From: Mallotus nudiflorus | Taxonomy: Eukaryota; Streptophyta; Magnoliopsida; Malpighiales; Euphorbiaceae | Assembly (NCBI GenBank): GCA_947683625.1 | Contig: CANTUR010001438.1 | Span: 620,001-684,000, forward strand | Direction: 5' to 3' | DNA length: 64,000 nucleotides | Shown here: positions 45,194 to 56,500 of the stretch, one piece after another | How the letters are laid out: every line of letters starts with the position of its first letter | Numbering within the stretch: position 1 is the first letter of the stretch | The notes under the pieces: generated by a model | What the model saw: only the letters and a program-made list of their open reading frames with translations | What the model was told of the DNA's origin: nothing | Database searches by the model: none | Program-made: the position numbers and the translations under genes

Positions 45194-47074
45194 GTTACGT
45201 GCATTATAGCAATCTAATCTCATTAATATAGTTGACATGATTGAAAGCACAATTTGTGCACATTTGCGTATGTTCGAACGCAAAACGTGAACTCGTGTAA
45301 ATTTGTGCACAGATGATTTGGAACATGTTATCCAATGTTTCAATTGCATGTTTACAGCTCCTATGGCATATTATAGCCTGCTGAACTCATCAATATATTT
45401 GAGATGACTCACAGAACAATTGGTGCACTTTTGCGCACGTTTGAATGTGTGCACGTTTAATACATGTTTGAATGAAAAGCACGAACTCGTGCAAATTTGT
45501 GCACAATCGGTTTTAATCATGCTATCCAATGTTCCAATTTCACATTTACAATACTTAGTACGTATTGTAGCATTCTGATCTCATTAATATTGTTGACATA
45601 ATTGAAAGCACAATTTGCGCATGTTCGAACGCAAAACGTGAGCTCGTGTAAATTTGTGCACAAATGATTTGGAACATGTTATCCAATGCTTCAATTGCAT
45701 GTTTACAACTCTTATGGCATATTATACAGCCTTCTAAACTCATTAATATATTTCAGACAATTGACATAACAACTGGCGCACGTTCGCGCATGTTTAAATG
45801 CGTGCACGTTTGTGCATGTTTGAACGCAAAACATCAACTCGTGCAAATTTGTGCACAAATGGTTTTAAATTTGTTAACCAACTTCCCAATTACAGTCATT
45901 CGTATGCACTGTAGCATTCTAATCTCATTAATATAGTTCACATAATTGAAAGTACAATCTGTGCACGTTTGCGCACGTTTTGAACGCAAAACGTGAACTC
46001 GTGCATATTTGTGCACAAATGATTTTAAACATGTTATCCAATGTTCAAATGCATATTCACAATACTTGGCCCATGTTATTGCATTCTGAACACTTTAATA
46101 TAGTTGTGAAAAATTGGAAGCACAATTTGTGCACGTTAGTAAATGTTTGAACGAAAAATGCGAACTCGCGCAAATTTGTGCACAAACGGTTTTAAACATG
46201 TTATCCAATGTTCCAATTTCACACATTCACAATACTTGGTATGTACTATATCATGCTAATCTCATTAACATAGTTGGCATGATTGAATGGCACAATTCGT
46301 GCACTTTTGCGCACGTTTGAACACAAAATGTGAACTCGTGTGAATTTGTGCACAAATGATTTGGAACATGTTATCCATCGTTTCAATTTGATATTTACAA
46401 CTCTTATTACATACTACAGCCATCTGAACTCATTAATATAGTAGAGATAAATGATAGCACAATTGGTGCACGTTTGCGCATGTTTGAACGCAAAACGTGA
46501 ACTCGTGCATATTAGTGCACAAATGACTTCGAACAGGTTATCCAATGTTCCAATTGCATATTAATAATAAGAATTACATATTATAGCATTCTAATTAATT
46601 CAATGTGGTTGACAAATTTGAAAGCGCAATGCGTGCACGTTTGTACGTGTTTGAACGAAAAACGTCAACTCGTGCACATTTGTGCACAAATGGTTTTAGA
46701 CATGTTATCCAATTTCCCAATTGCACATTTACAGTAATTTTTACATATTATATAGCATTCTAATCTCATTAATATAGTTGACATAATTGCAACCACAATT
46801 TGTGCACGTTTGCGCATGTTTGAACGCAAAACGTGAACTCGTGCATATTTGTGAACAAATCATTTCAAACATGTTATCCAATGTTCCAAATTCATATTTA
46901 CAATACTCAACACATGTTATTACCTTCTAAACTCTTTAATATAGTTGACAAATTCGTTTGCGCAGTTTGTGCACGCTTGTACATGTTTGAACGAAAAAAC
47001 ATGAGCTCGTGCAAATTTTTGCACGAATGGTTTTAAACTTGTTATCCAATTTTCCAATTGCACATTTACAGTGG
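45194..47074. repeat. HOR unit 25, type B2
   Basis: B2 with an extra t near 45980. It shares catttcaaacatg with unit 15, which links block 23-25 to block 13-15. Confidence 0.87.
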
Positions 47075-48953
47075 TTTACGTGCATTATAGCAATCTAATC
47101 TCATAATATAGTTGACATGATTGAAAGCACAATTTGTGCACATTTGCGTATGTTCGAACGCAAAACGTGAACTCGTGTAAATTTGTGCACAGATGATTTG
47201 GAACATGTTATCCAATGTTTCAATTGCATGTTTACAGCTCCTATGGCATATTATAGCCTGCTGAACTCATCAATATATTTGAGATGACTCACAGAACAAT
47301 TGGTGCACTTTTGCGCACGTTTGAATGTGTGCACGTTTAATACATGTTTGAATGAAAAGCACGAACTCGTGCAAATTTGTGCACAATCGGTTTTAATCAT
47401 GCTATCCAATGTTCCAATTTCACATTTACAATACTTAGTACGTATTGTAGCATTCTGATCTCATTAATATTGTTGACATAATTGAAAGCACAATTTGCGC
47501 ATGTTCGAACGCAAAACGTGAGCTCGTGTAAATTTGTGCACAAATGATTTGGAACATGTTATCCAATGCTTCAATTGCAAGTTTACAACTCTTATGGCAT
47601 ATTATACAGCCTTCTAAACTCATTAATATATTTCAGACAATTGACATAACAACTGGCGCACGTTCGCGCATGTTTAAATGCGTGCACGTTTGTGCATATT
47701 TGAACGCAAAACATCAACTCGTGCAAATTTGTGCACAAATGGTTTTAAATTTGTTAACCAACTTCCCAATTACAGTCATTCGTATGCACTGTAGCATTCT
47801 AATCTCATTAATATAGTTCACATAATTGAAAGTACAATCTGTGCACGTTTGCGCACGTTTGAACGCAAAACGTGAACTCGTGCATATTTGTGCACAAATG
47901 ATTTTAAACATGTTATCCAATGTTCAAATGCATATTCACAATACTTGGCCCATGTTATTGCATTCTGAACACTTTAATATAGTTGTGAAAAATTGGAAGC
48001 ACAATTTGTGCACGTTAGTAAATGTTTGAACGAAAAATGCGAACTCGCGCAAATTTGTGCACAAACGGTTTTAAACATGTTATCCAATGTTCCAATTTCA
48101 CACATTCACAATACTTGGTATGTACTATATCATGCTAATCTCATTAACATAGTTGGCATGATTGAATGGCACAATTCGTGCACTTTTGCGCACGTTTGAA
48201 CACAAAATGTGAACTCGTGTGAATTTGTGCACAAATGATTTGGAACATGTTATCCATCGTTTCAATTTGATATTTACAACTCTTATTACATACTACAGCC
48301 ATCTGAACTCATTAATATAGTAGAGATAAATGATAGCACAATTGGTGCACGTTTGCGCATGTTTGAACGCAAAACGTGAACTCGTGCATATTAGTGCACA
48401 AATGACTTCGAACAGGTTATCCAATGTTCCAATTGCATATTAATAATAAGAATTACATATTATAGCATTCTAATTAATTCAATGTGGTTGACAAATTTGA
48501 AAGCGCAATGCGTGCACGTTTGTACGTGTTTGAACGAAAAACGTCAACTCGTGCACATTTGTGCACAAATGGTTTTAGACATGTTATCCAATTTCCCAAT
48601 TGCACATTTACAGTAATTTTTACATATTATATAGCATTCTAATCTCATTAATATAGTTGACATAATTGCAACCACAATTTGTGCACGTTTGCGCATGTTT
48701 GAACGCAAAACGTGAACTCGTGCATATTTGTGAACAAATCATTTTAAACATGTTATCCAATGTTCCAAATTCATATTTACAATACTCAACACATGTTATT
48801 ACCTTCTAAACTCTTTAATATAGTTGACAAATTCGTTTGCGCAGTTTGTGCACGCTTGTACATGTTTGAACGAAAAAACATGAGCTCGTGCAAATTTTTG
48901 CACGAATGGTTTTAAACTTGTTATCCAATTTTCCAATTGCACATTTACAGTGG
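47075..48953. repeat. HOR unit 26, type B2
   Basis: B2 with a lost t near 47104 and private substitutions near 47580 (gcaagtttac) and 47697 (gcatatttgaacg). Confidence 0.87.
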
Positions 48954-50833
48954 TTTACGTGCATTATAGCAATCTAATCTCATTAATATAGTTGACATGA
49001 TTGAAAGCACAATTTGTGCACATTTGCGTATGTTCGAACGCAAAACGTGAACTCGTGTAAATTTGTGCACAGATGATTTGGAACATGTTATCCAATGTTT
49101 CAATTGCATGTTTACAGCTCCTATGGCATATTATAGCCTGCTGAACTCATCAATATATTTGAGATGACTCACAGAACAATTGGTGCACTTTTGCGCACGT
49201 TTGAATGTGTGCACGTTTAATACATGTTTGAATGAAAAGCACGAACTCGTGCAAATTTGTGCACAATCGGTTTTAATCATGCTATCCAATGTTCCAATTT
49301 CACATTTACAATACTTAGTACGTATTGTAGCATTCTGATCTCATTAATATTGTTGACATAATTGAAAGCACAATTTGCGCATGTTCGAACGCAAAACGTG
49401 AGCTCGTGTAAATTTGTGCACAAATGATTTGGAACATGTTATCCAATGCTTCAATTGCATGTTTACAACTCTTATGGCATATTATACAGCCTTCTAAACT
49501 CATTAATATATTTCAGACAATTGACATAACAACTGGCGCACGTTCGCGCATGTTTAAATGCGTGCACGTTTGTGCATGTTTGAACGCAAAACATCAACTC
49601 GTGCAAATTTGTGCACAAATGGTTTTAAATTTGTTAACCAACTTCCCAATTACAGTCATTCGTATGCACTGTAGCATTCTAATCTCATTAATATAGTTCA
49701 CATAATTGAAAGTACAATCTGTGCACGTTTGCGCACGTTTGAACGCAAAACGTGAACTCGTGCATATTTGTGCACAAATGATTTTAAACATGTTATCCAA
49801 TGTTCAAATGCATATTCACAATACTTGGCCCATGTTATTGCATTCTGAACACTTTAATATAGTTGTGAAAAATTGGAAGCACAATTTGTGCACGTTAGTA
49901 AATGTTTGAACGAAAAATGCGAACTCGCGCAAATTTTTGCACAAACAGTTTTAAACATGTTATCCAATGTTCTAATTTCACACATTCACAATACTTCGTA
50001 TGTACTATATCATGCTAATCTCATTAACATAGTTGACATGATTGAATGGCACAATTCGTGCACTTTTGCGCACGTTTGAACACAAAACGTGAACTCGTGT
50101 GAATTTGTGCACAAATGATTTGGAACATGTTATCCATCATTTCAATTTGATATTTACAACTCTTATTACATACTATAGCCATCTGAACTCATTAATATAG
50201 TTGAGATAAATGATAGCACAATTGGTGCACGTTTGCGCATGTTTGAACGCAAAACGTGAACTCGTGCATATTAGTGCACAAATGACTTCGAACATGTTAT
50301 CCAATGTTCCAATTGCATATTAACAATAAGAATTACATATTATAGCATTCTAAATAATTCAATATGGTTGACAAATTTGAAAGCGCAATGCGTGCATGTT
50401 TGTACGTGTTTGAACGAAAAACGTCAACTCGTGCACATTTGTGCACAAATGGTTTTAGACATGTTATCCAATTACCCAATTGCACATTTACAGTAATTTT
50501 TACATATTATATAGCATTCTAATCTCATTAATATAGTTGACATAATTGCAAACACAATTTGTGCACGTTTGCGCATGTTTGAACGCAAAACGTGAACTCG
50601 TGCATATTTGTGAACAAATCATTTTAAACATGTTATCCAATGTTCCAAATTCATATTTACAATACTCAACACATGTTATTACCTTCTAAACTCTTTAATA
50701 TTGTTGACAAATTCGTTTGCGCAGTTTGTGCACGCTTGTACATGTTTGAACGAAAAAACATGAGCTCGTGCAAATTTGTGCACGAATGGTTTTAAACTTG
50801 TTATCCAATTTTCCAATTGCACATTTACAGTGT
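48954..50833. repeat. HOR unit 27, B2 in its first half, diverged in its second half
   Basis: Matches B2 closely until about 49936. From 49937 on, differences come every few tens of bases (ttttgcacaaacag, gttctaatttc, acttcgtatg, aacatgttatcc where the core has aacaggttatcc, ttaacaataag, attacccaatt). The boundary falls inside a unit, not at a unit edge. Confidence 0.85.
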
Positions 50834-52721
50834 TTTTCGTGCATTATAGCAATCTAATCTCATTAATATAGTTGACATGATTGAAAGCTCAATTTGTGCA
50901 CATTTGCGCATGTTCGAACGCAAAACGTGAACTCGTGTAAATTTGTGCACAGATGATTTGGAACATGTTATCCAATGTTTCAATTGCATGTTTACAGCTC
51001 CTATGGCATATTATAGCCTGCTGAACTCATCAATATTTGAGATGACTCACAGAACAATTGGTGCACTTTTGCGCACGTTTGAATGTGTGCATGTTTAGTA
51101 CATGTTTGAATGAAAAGCACGAACTCGTGCAAATTTGTGCACAAACGGTTTTAATCATGCTATCCAATGTTCCAATTTCACATTTACAATACTTAGTATG
51201 TATTGTAGCATTCTGATCTCATTAATATTGTTGACATAATTGAAAGCACAATTTGCGCATGTTCGAACGCAAAACGTGAGCTCGTGTAAATTTGTGCACA
51301 AATGATTTGGAACATGTTATCCAATGCTTCAATTGCATGTTTACAACTCTTATGGCATATTATATAGCCTTCTAAACTCATTAATAAATTTGAGACAATT
51401 GACATAACAATTGGCGCACGTTTGCGTATGTTTGAATGTGTGCACGTTTTTGCATGTTTGAACGCAAAACATCAACTCGTGCAAATTTGTGCATAAATGG
51501 TTTTAAATTTGTTAACCAACTTCCCAATTGCACATTTATAGTAATTCGTATGCACTGTAGCATTCTAATGTCATTAATATAGTTCACATAATCGAAAGTA
51601 CAATCTGTGCACGTTTGCGCACGTTTGAACTCAAAACGTGAACTCGTGCATATTTGTGCACAAATGATTTTAAACATGTTATCCAATGTTCAAATGCATA
51701 TTCACAATACTTGGCCCATGTTATTGCATTCTGAACACTTTAATATAGTTGTGAAAAATTGAAAGCACAATTTGTGCACGTTTGTAAATGTTTGAACGAA
51801 AAATGCGAACTCGCGCAAATTTATGCACAAACGGTTTTAAACATGTTATCCAATGTTCCAATTTCACACATTCACAATACTTGGTATGTAATATATATCA
51901 TTCTAATCTCATTAACATAGTTGACATGATTGAAAGGCACAATTCGTGCACTTTTGCACACGTTTGAACACAAAACGTGAACTCGTGTGAATTTGTGCAC
52001 AAATGATTTGGAACATGTTATCCATCGTTTCAATTTGATATTTACAACTCTTATTACATAATATAGCCATCTGAACTCATTAATATAGTTGAGATAAATG
52101 ATAGCACAATTGGTGCACGTTTGCGCATGTTTGAACGCAAAACGTGAACTCGTGCATATTAGTGCACAAATGACTTCGAACAGGTTATCCAATGTTCCAA
52201 TTGCATATTAATAATAAGAATTACATATTATAGCATTCTAAATAATTCAATGTGGTTGACAAATTTGAAAGCGCAATGTGTGCACGTTTGTACGTGTTTG
52301 AACGAAAAACGTCAACTCGTGCACATTTGTGCACAAATGGTTTTAGACATGTTATCCAATTTCCCAATTGTACATTTATAGTAATTTTTACATATTATAT
52401 AGCATTCTAATCTCATTAATATAGTTGACATAATTGCAACCACAATTTGTGCACGTTTGCGCATGTTTGAACGCAAAACGTGAACTCGTGCATATTTGTG
52501 AACAAATCATTTTAAACATGTTATCCAATGTTCCAAATTCATATTTACAATACTCAACACATGTTATTACCTTCTAAACTCTTTAATATAGTTGACAAAT
52601 TCATTTGCGCAGTTTGTGCACGCTTGTACATGTTTGAACGAAAAAACATGAGCTCGTGCAAATTTGTGCACGAATGGTTTTAAACTTGTTATCCAATTTT
52701 CCAATTGCACATTTACAGTGG
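50834..52721. repeat. HOR unit 28, diverged A-like unit
   Basis: Keeps the full 11-monomer order and the undeleted A-type segment near 51530. It carries many substitutions not seen in the core, a 2-bp loss near 51036 and a 2-bp gain near 51893. Total length is again 1888 bp. Confidence 0.85.
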
Positions 52722-52889
52722 TTTGCATGCATTATAGCAATCTAATATCATTAATATAGTTGACATGATTGAAAGCACAATTTGTGCACATTTGCGCATG
52801 TTCGAACGCAAAACGTGAACTCGCGTAAATTTGTGCACAGATGATTTGGAACATGTTATCCAATATTTCAATTGCATGTTTACAGCTCC
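52722..52889. repeat. HOR unit 29, truncated by retrotransposon insertion
   Basis: Opens with tttgcatgca, diverged from the core, and stops after tttacagctcc where element 1 begins. The next bases expected (tatggcatattatag) are found on the far side of the element at 59816. Confidence 0.9.
52885..52889. repeat. Target site duplication, left copy (gctcc)
   Basis: The 5 bp directly before the LTR terminus TGATG are repeated directly after the other LTR terminus CATCA. The uninterrupted satellite reads tttacagctcctatgg once, as expected for a 5-bp integrase-made duplication. Confidence 0.95.
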
Positions 52890-53284
52890 TGATGGGAATT
52901 GTAGGTTTCATCAATTAACTCCCCAATAGCAAGAATACTATGATAAGTTGAATTAGAAGAAAACTAGAAATTACCAATTTAATCCACAAATTTGGATCGT
53001 TCAAAGATTGAAGTAAGAAGATAGATGCTACTTAACCCCTTTACCAACAAGGATAAAGATACTAAGATAGACTTTGAATTTCCTCTTATGCCACAAACAA
53101 GAAAGTTTGATAAATAAAAAGAAAACAAAGATTTAGATTTTGACACCACAAGCTAGAATAAAGCTTGATAAGTCACAAAGTTTATGCAAGAAATTAAAGA
53201 CAAAATTCCTCACAATAAAACTCAAACAAAGTTATAATTCATATATCAAATTCATTCATGCTACAAAAGAAAGAAAAGGACTTG

Positions 53285-53292
53285 TTTATATA
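53285..53292 (-). promoter_or_regulatory. TATA box in 3' LTR of element 1
   Basis: TATATAAA on the minus strand, the same site as in the 5' LTR. Transcription from this copy would read outward into the satellite. Confidence 0.6.
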
Positions 53293-53363
53293 GAGTACAA
53301 GTCCATGCTCACACTACTAAAATAGACTCACACACATAGGATTACTTTGACTCTTAAATGGCC

Positions 53364-53420
53364 TTAATAGCCATTACCCACATTAATAGCCATTACCCAC
53401 ATTAATAGCCATTACATGGT
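53364..53420. repeat. 19-bp tandem minisatellite inside the 3' LTR
   Basis: Two full copies of ttaatagccattacccaca (53364-53382, 53383-53401) and a partial third copy. The 5' LTR has one copy fewer, which accounts exactly for the 843 versus 824 bp difference. Degenerate taatarccattac motifs continue to about 53500. Confidence 0.9.
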
Positions 53421-53530
53421 ATTGATTACCCCATTAACTTTAGTAACCACTACCCATAATAATAACCATTACTTGGTATTAATTACCCTATTAACTTGTA
53501 TATGGTGGCTACATGTAACCCTAATTGTTA

Positions 53531-56500
53531 TTAACACAAAAACAAGTTAAATATTATTCCTTGGGCTTCCATGGATGCCTTATTGGGCTGAAATTCGTGG
53601 GCTTTCCAAATGTCCTTAATTAAACCCAATATGGCTTCTTGAAGCTTCTTGGATTTGGACCTTGTGATTGGGCCTTCTTTTACTATTAATGGATCTTGGA
53701 TCTCTTTAGGCTTTGAACTTGGATTCACATCATTCCCCCTTTCTTCAAAAGGATTTGTCCTCAAATCAGCTCCATCATCTTTATCACCTAAATCAAACAA
53801 AGACAAGTCACTAACATTAAATGTAGCACTAACATTGCCATACTCACTTGGAAGTTCTAGCTTGTAGGCATTGTTGTTGATGCGTCGAAGCACTTTAAAA
53901 GGACCATCTCCTCTTGGCATAAGCTTTGATTTCCTTTGGTTAGGAAATCTTTCCTTCCTCAAGTGCACCCACACCCATTCTCCGGGCTCAAAAATGACTT
54001 GCTTCCTCCCCTTGTTGTGTTGCTTTTCATATTGGAGTGTCTTCTTCTCAATGTTTGCACGCACCCTCTCATGCAAAGTCTTGATGAACTCAGCTTTTTG
54101 TTTCCCCTCTAGATTAGCTTTGTCCAATGGCAATGGTAGCAAATCTAATGGAGTCATTGGGTTGAATCCATACACAACTTCAAATGGTGAGCAATTTGTT
54201 GAACCATGCACACTCCTATTGTAAGCAAATTCCACATTTGGCAAACATTCTTCCCAATTCTTCAGATTTCTTTGGATGACAGCCCTCAAAAGTGTTGAAA
54301 GTGTCCTATTGACCACCTCCGTTTGTCCATCCGTTTGTGGATGACAAGTTGTAGAATACAAAAGCTTTGTCCCCATCTTTCCCCAAAGAGTCTTCCAAAA
54401 GTGACTTAGGAATTTGACATCCCTATCACTCACAATGGTCCTTGGCACTCCATGTAGCCTAACAATCTCCTTGAAGAATAGATTGGCAATATGGGTTGCA
54501 TCATCCGTCTTGTGACATGGAACGAAATGTGCCATTTTGCTAAACCTGTCCACAACAACAAAAATGGAATCTCTCCCTCCCTTGGACCTAGGTAATCCTA
54601 AAACAAAATCCATAGAAATGTCTACCCAAGGTTCATTTGGTATGGTAAGAGGTGTATACAAACCATGAGGCATTGCTTTGGATTTGGCTTGTTTGCAAGT
54701 AATGCATTTCTCACAAATTCTCTTAACATCCCTTTTCATGTGTGGCCAAAAGAAATGGTCACCCAACACATCCAAAGTTTTCTTAATCCCAAAATGCCCC
54801 ATTAAACCTCCGCTATGTGCCTCTCTCACAAGTAACTCTCTTAAAGAACTTTGCGGCACACACAATTTGTTTTCCCAAAAAAGAAAACCATCAAACTTAT
54901 AGAACTTATCAGAACCCCCTTTCTCACATGCCCCATAAACATTGGCAAAATCAGGATCATTAGAATAAAGATCTTTGATGTATTCAAATCCTAATAATTT
55001 TGCATCAAGTTTAGAGATCAAGGCATACCTTCTTGACAATGCATCGGCCACCACATTTTCTTTCCCTTGCTTGTACTTAATGATGTACGGAAAGGATTCA
55101 ATGAATTCCACCCATTTTGCATGTCTCTTATTGAGCTTTCCTTGTCCTTTGAGATACTTCAAGGACTCATGGTCAGTGTGAATTATGAATTCTTTGTAAC
55201 CAAGGTAGTGCTGCCATGTCCTTAGAACCCTCACCAATGCATAGAACTCCTTGTCATATGTAGGGTAGTTTAGACTTGCTCCACTTAGCTTTTCGCTAAA
55301 GAATGCTATGGCCTTGCCTTCTTGCATCAAAACTCCTCCAATACCTATGCCACTTGCATCGCACTCAATCTCAAAAGGTTTAGTAAAATTTGGCAAAGAT
55401 AACAACGGTGCAGAACTTAATTTGTCTTTTAGCAAGTTAAAAGCCTCATCTTGTTCAATTCCCCACTTAAAACCAACATTCTTTTTGATGCATTCAGTTA
55501 AAGGTGCAGCTATGGTAGAAAAATTTTTAATGAACCTTCTATAAAAGCTAGCTAAACCATGAAAGCTTCTTGCATCACTTACACTTGTGGGTGTTGGCCA
55601 TTCTCTAATTACTTTTACCTTTTCTTGATCAACATGAATGCCCTTGTCATTGATAATATATCCAAGAAAAGTAATTTCATTAGTGCAAAAACAGCATTTC
55701 TTTAGATTAGCATACAACTTCTCTTCTCTAAGCACATCAAAAACACAAGTCAAATGTTGTACATGCTCATCTAAATTTTTGCTATAAACCAAGATATCAT
55801 CAAAATAGACAACAACAAATTTGCCTATGAATGCTCTTAAAACATGATTCATCAATCTCATGAAAGTGCTTGGTGCATTAGTTAAACCAAAAGGCATTAC
55901 TAACCACTCATATAAACCATGTTTAGTTTTAAAAGCTGTTTTCCATTCATCACCTTCTCTCATTCTAATTTGATGATAACCAGATTTCAAATCAATTTTT
56001 GAAAACAAATATGAACCATGCAATTCATCCAACATGTCATCTAGCCTAGGAATGGGATGTCTATACTTCACCGTGATTTTGTTGATGGCACGACAATCAA
56101 CACACATCCTCCAAGTTCCATCTTTCTTAGGCACTAACAAGACGGGTACGGCACATGGACTCATGCTTTCACGAACATAACCCTTCTCCATAAGCTCACT
56201 CACTTGCTTTTGGATTTCCTTGGTCTCCTCCGGATTACATCTATATGCTGGTCTATTTGGAATGCTTGCTCCGGGTATGAAATCAATTTGGTGCTCAATG
56301 CCTCTTTTAGGTGGCAAGCCATTTGGACTTTCTTCTGGGAATAAATCTTCATAAACCTGCAAAAGATCAACAACAACACTAGGCAAACCATTGGTTATTT
56401 CATTAGAAATATGCAAAATCTCCTTGTACATAAGTACAAGCATGTGTTGCCTCAAAAGCATAGCTTCCTTCACATCACTCATTTTTGCATAAACACTCAT

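Larger units (their letters stand above)
1..52889. repeat. Centromere-like satellite array with nested higher-order repeats
   Basis: The whole stretch is a tandem satellite. Monomers can be anchored on the recurring cattaatatag-like box. In the first unit the anchors lie at 28, 195, 389, 549, 741, 907, 1077, 1245, 1412, 1581 and 1748, and the next cycle starts at 1916, giving lengths of 167, 194, 160, 192, 166, 170, 168, 167, 169, 167 and 168 bp. Neighbouring monomers differ clearly, but the 11-monomer block recurs almost unchanged every 1888 or 1880 bp. Each monomer carries a CpG-rich core, a gcacaatttgtgc element and usually the palindrome atttgtgcacaaat. No protein gene, RNA gene or transposon interrupts it before 52890. 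The short ORFs repeat with the satellite period on both strands and are not credible genes. A centromeric role is inferred from monomer size, HOR structure and the adjoining chromovirus. Confidence 0.95.
52890..53732 (-). repeat. 3' LTR of element 1 (843 bp)
   Basis: Matches the 5' LTR except for three substitutions (near 52987, 53147 and 53569) and one extra 19-bp unit near 53383-53401. It begins TGATG and ends CATCA on the plus strand. Its right 202 bp also encode the last 67 residues and the stop codon of the polyprotein. Confidence 0.95.

Noticed and set aside
1..52889. CRISPR-like array of regular repeats
   Set aside because: There is no short direct repeat with unique spacers; the whole monomer repeats, and the rest of the window is plant retrotransposon DNA.
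1..52889. Human-type CENP-B box in the CpG-rich core
   Set aside because: The core has ttcgaac in some monomers but no CGGG half, so it does not match the essential bases of the box.
362..52914. Well over a hundred ORFs of 60-107 codons on both strands of the satellite, recurring with the unit period
   Set aside because: They overlap each other on both strands, differ only as the satellite does, lack any recognisable domain, and are broken or altered by single variants. Several monomers are near 168 bp (a multiple of three), which lets frames stay open by chance.
53140..53325. 61-codon plus-strand ORF in the 3' LTR of element 1
   Set aside because: It lies in the R/U5-side LTR sequence, opposite to the element's transcription, and has no recognisable domain; the same stretch in the 5' LTR differs by substitutions and offers no independent support.
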